Source: Perlabentimonas sp041656735 (lineage in GTDB: Bacteria > Bacteroidota > Bacteroidia > Bacteroidales > Tenuifilaceae). From it: a DNA stretch of 64,000 nt. Below, piece after piece: positions 60,193 through 64,000 of this stretch; within the stretch, counting starts at the first letter, position 1, and every line of letters starts with the position of its first letter. Location of the stretch: positions 5,789-69,788 of the forward strand of contig JBBACY010000015.1 of the NCBI GenBank assembly GCA_041656735.1, read 5' to 3'. The translations under genes were made by a program, and so were the position numbers. The notes beneath the pieces were generated by a model. The model saw nothing but the letters and a program-made list of their open reading frames with translations. It searched no databases and had not been told where the DNA came from.

Positions 60193-60918
60193 TTAAATGT
60201 TTAATAACTTCTCGAGATAGTGTTTTTCTATACCATATATTTTCTTTATTGCTTGAACCGTTTCCATTATTTTTTCTTTGTCAGCGGTATTGGAACTTAC
60301 CTTTCGCCCAACTATCATTACATTCTTTGGTGTATGTTCGGTTGAAATAAACTCGAAAACTTTGGTTTTGTAACCATAAGCTTCCAGTATTAAAGCTCTA
60401 AGGCTATCGGTAATAATTTCGGCTTGCCTTTCTTTTAAAATGCCATATTTAACTACGTAGCTTAGCTCGTTTGTAACATTAAATTCTTTCCTAATTTGCT
60501 TATGACAGCAGGGTGCGCAAACAATTAGCGAAGCATCAGAACTAATTCCCCGAAAAATAGCCTCGTCCGTTGCAGTATCGCAAGCATGTAGGGCAATTAG
60601 GATATCCATTTTATTTATTTCCGCTTTTTCAATTGTCCCCGTAATAAAGTTTAGGTCTTCAAATTCAGCTTTTTGTGCAATGGCATTGCAGAGTGTTACT
60701 AAATCCTCCCTAAATTCTACACCCGTGAGTTCTATTTTCTTTTTAAGGTTATTATGAAGATAATCGTATAAGGCGAAGGTTAAATACCCTTTTCCTGAAC
60801 CCATATCCACAATTTGTAGCTCGTCAAGATTACCAAGCTCCTTTATTTCTGGCGAAATTAGTTCAATGTATCTGTTTATTTGCTTGTATTTTCGCTCATT
60901 TGGCGACGAACCTCCCAA
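60193..60918 (-). pseudogene. SAM-dependent methyltransferase, C-terminal half after a frameshift
   Basis: This frame (TTG at 60918) holds the catalytic part of a methyltransferase. YKQINRYIELISPEIKELG is followed by the SAM-binding VDMGSGKGYLTFALYDYL, then ALHACDTATDEAIFRG and APCCHKQIRKEF, typical of an uncharacterised SAM methyltransferase family in Bacteroidota. The first residues, MGGSSPNER, read the wrong frame of the preceding gene. The true frame probably enters at KYKQINRY, about residue 10. It is the downstream half of the gene at 60876-61364. Confidence 0.8.
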
Positions 60919-61364
60919 TTTGCATTGGTAATTCCTAACTCTCGTAAATATATGTTTTGCTTAGTTTCAATTATTCTATCTTTGATATTATCGTGACTAA
61001 AAGATGCTAAAGGCTGTAAAATTGGTTCTTTGATAGATAATTTAATTTTACCCTTTGGGTTTGTTGTTAATTTAATATTTTCTGTATTTGCAATTATTTC
61101 GCCATTTAGAAAATTGTTTGTAAACATCCCGAGTATAATTTCAAGACCTTCTTCGAAAGGATAATTCTTAGTAATATCCTTGGTATTATGTCGGTACACT
61201 ATATTAAGTCGGTACCCTGCTTTAAGATTCACTATTGTGGCAATAACATTTTTCAAGTCTGATGACTCATCCCGCTTATTTGATAAAATTAGCTTGATTA
61301 ATTCTTTGTCTTCAACAAATTGTTTTAGTCTATCGAAGAAGGTTGATTGTTGTTTGCTATTCAT
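60876..61364 (-). pseudogene. Methyltransferase-associated N-terminal domain, upstream half of the split gene
   Basis: A 162-residue frame from ATG 61364. It has a helical opening (FFDRLKQFVEDKELIKLILSNKR) and a beta-rich part (about 40-130: VIATIVNLKAGYRLNIVYRHNTKDITKNYPF). It ends YLRELGITNANWEVRRQMSE, then three stray residues and a stop. The natural continuation (KYKQINRYIE) is in the neighbouring frame. One base missing from the A run (T4 at 60889-60892 on the plus strand) explains the break, so the two halves are one gene of about 395 codons. Confidence 0.75.
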
Positions 61365-61554
61365 TTTATTTTTTTTGCTTGCTGCTATGGTTCAGGTAGT
61401 TGTTTTTATGATTGGCGTGTTAGCCATATAAATTTTCGACTAAGTTATGGATAAAAATCTGTAGTTTTGTAATGATTTAAAAATGTGCATATAGTATAGA
61501 ATAGGGATCAAAGCAAAATTAGGGTGGATTTAATTTATTTTCTAATTTCGTTTT

Positions 61555-61890
61555 ATGGGATTAAGAACATTACTACAGTATTTATTGCCCCAAGAGCTAT
61601 TTCAATACTTTGAATTAGTTGAAATTAAGGAGGAAGGCGATAACGTTTAACTGCTTCAATTAGATGAGAAGCCATTAAAACCATCCGAACACTTGGATAA
61701 AGAATTAGTATCCCATGGTTTTGATGAGCCTGTTCGTATTCAAGACTTCCCGTTACGCGATAAGGCTGTCTACCTTATGGTTAGGCGGCATAAATGGAAA
61801 GATAAAACGACCGGCAAGAATTTACACCACCAAGTGGAATCTAACAGCAAACGGCACCAGCTACTCAAAGGAGTTTGCTGTTTTTTTTAA
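61555..61890 (+). pseudogene. ISAon1-type transposase N-terminal frame, nonsense mutated
   Basis: From ATG 61555 the frame reads MGLRTLLQYLLPQELFQYF and continues to LHHQVESNSKRHQLLKGVCCFF, then TAA (61888-61890). An in-frame TAA at 61648-61650 (codon 32) interrupts it. The residues on both sides fit the N-terminal region of ISAon1 transposases, so this is a point nonsense mutation. Full-length translation from the ATG is blocked. Confidence 0.75.
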
Positions 61891-62882
61891 AGAATTACAT
61901 AGATTCTTACCCCATAAGCAGTAGTAGTTTAGAGAAGTTTTACTCTATAAATGGCAACTATTTTGTCAAGCAATACAAGGATCATCTCAGCGGATTTAAT
62001 GAATTGGAACAGAAAGGGCACGCTAAGGAATGGATTCTTTTCCCGGAGAATATGGGCCAAAATCTTAGCCTCGATGAGACCAGCCTTTCCAATGGCGAGC
62101 TGTACACTATCTTAACGAATAAAGCGGGGAAAGGAGGGAAAGGTTCCCTAATTGCCATGGTGGAGGGTACGCTGTCGGCTAGCGTCATAAAAGTACTGGA
62201 ACGGATTCCCGCCAAGCAACGAGACCAGGTAAAAGAGGTTACCCTAGATATAGCTCAAACCATGCATAAGATTGTCAAATCATCCTTTCCTAATGTCCAT
62301 CGGGTTGTTGATCGATTCCACGTACAAAAGCTGGCGTATGATGCGCTACAGGAGATGCGAATAAAGCATCGCTGGGATGCCATCAATGAGGCTACAAATG
62401 ACACAGAGAATGCAAGGCTGAATCACAAGGAGTATGTTCCAGCACTTTTAGCCAATGGGGATACTAAAAAAAAGCTGCTGGCCCGGAGTCGGTACCTACC
62501 ATTCAAATCCGCAGAGAAATGGACACCCAAGCAGAAGGAAAGGGCAAGGTTTCTGTTCGAGTTTTATCCTGATATAAAAAAAGCGTACGCCTTGGCTCAT
62601 GGTTTACGGGTGATATTTACATCGACAAAAGAGAAAGGAATTGCCTATACCAAGCTAGCTAAATGGTTCAATGAGGTTACTGATTCAGGTTTTAAATCAT
62701 TTAATACCATCTCTGCCACGATCTATTCGCACTATCCTGAAATACTAAATTTCTTTGATAATCGAAGTACCAACGCATCTGCTGAATCTTTCAACGCAAA
62801 ACTTAAAGCCTTTAGAAGTACTTCGAGAGGAGTTAATGATACCGCTTTCTTTTTGTTTAGAGTAGCTAATATTTATGCTTAA
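61875..62882 (+). CDS. ISAon1-type (ISL3) transposase catalytic part, made by -1 frameshift
   Basis: A 335-codon frame entered from the first frame at a run of eight T (61881-61888), a typical -1 slippery site; the nominal TTG start at 61875 is not needed. The DDE-type catalytic core can be traced: LSLDETSLSNGELYTILTNKAGKGGKGSL (first Asp), FPNVHRVVDRFHVQKLAYDALQEMR (second Asp) and STNASAESFNAKLKAFRS (Glu). Normal length and no stop inside. Activity depends on the first frame, which carries a nonsense codon. Confidence 0.85.
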   Translation: MLFFLKNYIDSYPISSSSLEKFYSINGNYFVKQYKDHLSGFNELEQKGHAKEWILFPENMGQNLSLDETSLSNGELYTILTNKAGKGGKGSLIAMVEGTLSASVIKVLERIPAKQRDQVKEVTLDIAQTMHKIVKSSFPNVHRVVDRFHVQKLAYDALQEMRIKHRWDAINEATNDTENARLNHKEYVPALLANGDTKKKLLARSRYLPFKSAEKWTPKQKERARFLFEFYPDIKKAYALAHGLRVIFTSTKEKGIAYTKLAKWFNEVTDSGFKSFNTISATIYSHYPEILNFFDNRSTNASAESFNAKLKAFRSTSRGVNDTAFFLFRVANIYA

Positions 62883-62965
62883 TCCACCCTAATCTTATAG
62901 TGATCCGCAGCATCGCTGTGCCAAATACTCTTTTAATTATAGCAAAAAGATTTAGGGTTAAACAA

Positions 62966-63763
62966 TTAGTTATCAGAAATACAACGTACGCTCTGTCCCG
63001 TATCCTTTGGGAAAGCCCCACGACCAATGGTTGCGAACAGTTCGCTGATGCTACGCATCCAAAGCATCTTTCCTTCAATATGAGGAATGCTATCTACGTA
63101 GTACTCTGTAGATGACCAAAAAAAGGCCATCTTGTTTTTATAGTAGAAAGTATCACCAACCCTGCACCCCCCAGGAAGTGCAGTGAAGCCGCTGCTGTTG
63201 TCGGCGGGGTTGGGCGCGTTCCAGTGCAGGGTGCCAATCTCCTTCATCCTGCCCCCAACCACGGCATTAGTTCCGGTTCCATTGGGGTCAAAACCGTTAT
63301 CACCATTGTCTAAATACGTAACCAGAGTTATCCACTCCTCATCGCTGGGCACGTGCCAGCCATCGGGGCACAGGTTGCGCTGGTCCACCACGGCGTGACC
63401 GTTATACAGCAGCCCGTAGGTGGCAAGGCTGTCGGGGTCAGCGGTGTCATCGTAGGCGCAGTAAATACCCTCGGTCTCGTAATAGATAATATCGTAACCA
63501 GCCGAAAGCGGCAAGTACGAAATGGGATCGCCGTTGCTGTAACGGGTTACCCTCAGGTTCTCTGCCATCCACGTTTGGGTGTCAATGGCAATGGTTTTGT
63601 ACTCGTTGCCATCAATGTCGGTAACGGTGCCGTACTCCTTGTCGGGGTTAAACACAACTGTAGATTTTCCCTTGTGGGGTGCGGGATCGTCCTTGCAGCA
63701 CCCCAACATGCTAAATATCAAAACTAGGGTTAGTATTAATATGTTGGTCTGATATTTTTTCAT
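62966..63763 (-). CDS. FISUMP-domain lipoprotein
   Basis: A 265-residue lipoprotein (lipobox MLGC, Cys22). The Fibrobacter succinogenes major paralogous (FISUMP) domain runs from about 45 to the end. Its blocks are all present: GTVTDIDGNEYKTIAIDTQTWMAENLRVTRYSNGD, YGLLYNGHAVVDQRNLCPDGWHVPSDEEW, GFTALPGGCRVGDTFYYK and FFWSSTEY ... GQSVRCISDN. The fold is C-type-lectin-like, with unknown ligands. The coding sequence is visibly GC-richer than its neighbours. It lies between an IS element and an attC-like repeat, so it is probably acquired. Confidence 0.85.
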   Translation of the reverse strand: MKKYQTNILILTLVLIFSMLGCCKDDPAPHKGKSTVVFNPDKEYGTVTDIDGNEYKTIAIDTQTWMAENLRVTRYSNGDPISYLPLSAGYDIIYYETEGIYCAYDDTADPDSLATYGLLYNGHAVVDQRNLCPDGWHVPSDEEWITLVTYLDNGDNGFDPNGTGTNAVVGGRMKEIGTLHWNAPNPADNSSGFTALPGGCRVGDTFYYKNKMAFFWSSTEYYVDSIPHIEGKMLWMRSISELFATIGRGAFPKDTGQSVRCISDN

Positions 63764-63814
63764 GTCGTTTAAAAATTAATGTTCTGAATTCAGGGTTTTC
63801 TTTAACCATTTTTG

Positions 63815-63946
63815 CTAACGGATGGCGGTAGAAGCAGTGGGGGAGTTCGTGGCTTATTGTCCTCATCCGCCGCTAAAAACCACCAAATGCGAGTTATGCT
63901 GACCCGAAGTCGTCACATCCCCCACATTGCTTTTACCGCGTGTTAG
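63815..63946. repeat. Long imperfect inverted repeat, attC-like
   Basis: Left arm CTAAC (63815-63819) plus GCGGTAGAAGCAGTGGGGGA (63825-63844) faces right arm TCCCCCACATTGCTTTTACCGC and GTGTTAG (63918-63946). On the minus strand it opens ACCTAAC (R'' form RYYYAAC) and ends GTTAGCA. About 130 bp long, with unequal arms and extrahelical bases. This is the shape of an integron attC site, but no integrase is in the window. Confidence 0.45.
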
Positions 63947-64000
63947 GTGCTGTTGGTTAGGCTTTCAATTCTATTGCCAAACGGTAAACTTTCCAATATA

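Larger units (their letters stand above)
61505..62906 (+). mobile_element. ISL3-family (ISAon1-type) insertion sequence
   Basis: A 1.4-kb element. Ends GGATCA... and ...TGATCC form 26-bp imperfect inverted repeats (61505-61530 and 62881-62906), of which the inner 13 bp, ATTAGGGTGGATT, are perfect. Two overlapping frames encode the transposase by -1 frameshift. The flanking 8-mers (TAGAATAG and GCAGCATC) do not match, so no target duplication is seen. It probably moved here long ago or was rearranged. Confidence 0.85.

Noticed and set aside
1..64000. CRISPR arrays, rRNA, tRNA and prophage structural genes
   Set aside because: Looked for repeated spacered units, rRNA-like stretches and cloverleaf sequences by eye; none seen. 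The holin-like gene sits in a stress operon, not a prophage.

Overview
The window is chromosomal DNA from a member of the Bacteroidota, most likely class Bacteroidia; I cannot name a genus. The case rests on Bacteroidota-type promoters (a TAnnTTTG -7 box with, in places, TTTG about 20 bp upstream), many lipoproteins and outer-membrane barrels, PepSY-like DUF2874 proteins, a FISUMP lipoprotein, an ISAon1-type insertion sequence, and PstC and MlaEFD of the Bacteroidota kind. No rRNA, tRNA or CRISPR array was seen.

Layout. 1-6.0 kb: a minus-strand CzcCBA-type heavy-metal RND efflux operon headed by a His-rich small membrane protein. 6.3-11.9 kb: a TPR/PP2C phosphatase, an FAD/NAD disulfide-reductase-like enzyme, Ogt, and a DUF2249-AhpD-like fusion. 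12.0-15.1 kb: an OmpR-type response regulator and kinase followed by two PepSY-like proteins; the two transcription units share an 18-bp operator. 15.4-21.9 kb: small lipoproteins, an AraC-type regulator with an HMA-like N-terminus, a cupin, a cold-shock protein, a solitary CheB and PAS fragments. 22.0-30.2 kb: a complete phosphate island (porin, pstSCAB, phoU, phoB, phoR) with two matching Pho-box promoters. 30.3-39.4 kb: MlaEFD-type lipid transport with a truncated barrel, AI-2E permease, holin-like, cupin, YtxH, M48 protease and two tandem DUF5670 peptides. 39.8-46 kb: ilvA, SulP, pfkA and a PAS kinase. 46.7-52.4 kb: a porin with an orphan chemoreceptor, then a barrel with a nucleoside-recognition membrane protein. 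52.8-60.2 kb: a DUF4348-like lipoprotein and a three-gene operon encoding an exported caspase-like protease, a WD40-OmpA protein and a large exported protein of unknown function. 60.2-64 kb: a frameshifted methyltransferase, an ISL3/ISAon1 element, a GC-richer FISUMP gene and an attC-like inverted repeat.

The strongest discovery is a repeated promoter design present eight times between 15.4 and 46.2 kb, on both strands. Each copy spans exactly 66 bp: a GTGTGAATGATGTAAC-like distal element, a second TGTAAC box exactly 21 bp further on, and a TAnnTTTG-like -7 box 22 bp after that. The copies precede envelope and stress genes: small lipoproteins, CheB, mlaEFD, ytxH-cupin-holin-AI-2E, DUF5670/M48 and a PAS kinase. 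Direct repeats spaced 21 bp suit an AraC-type activator, and one such gene (16944-17504) lies inside the cluster. The phosphate island lies in the middle of this regulon, with a 5'-truncated PAS gene on one side and a 3'-truncated barrel gene on the other, so it looks like a later insertion or rearrangement. The regulon, its regulator and the caspase operon are inferences from sequence only; no searches were run.
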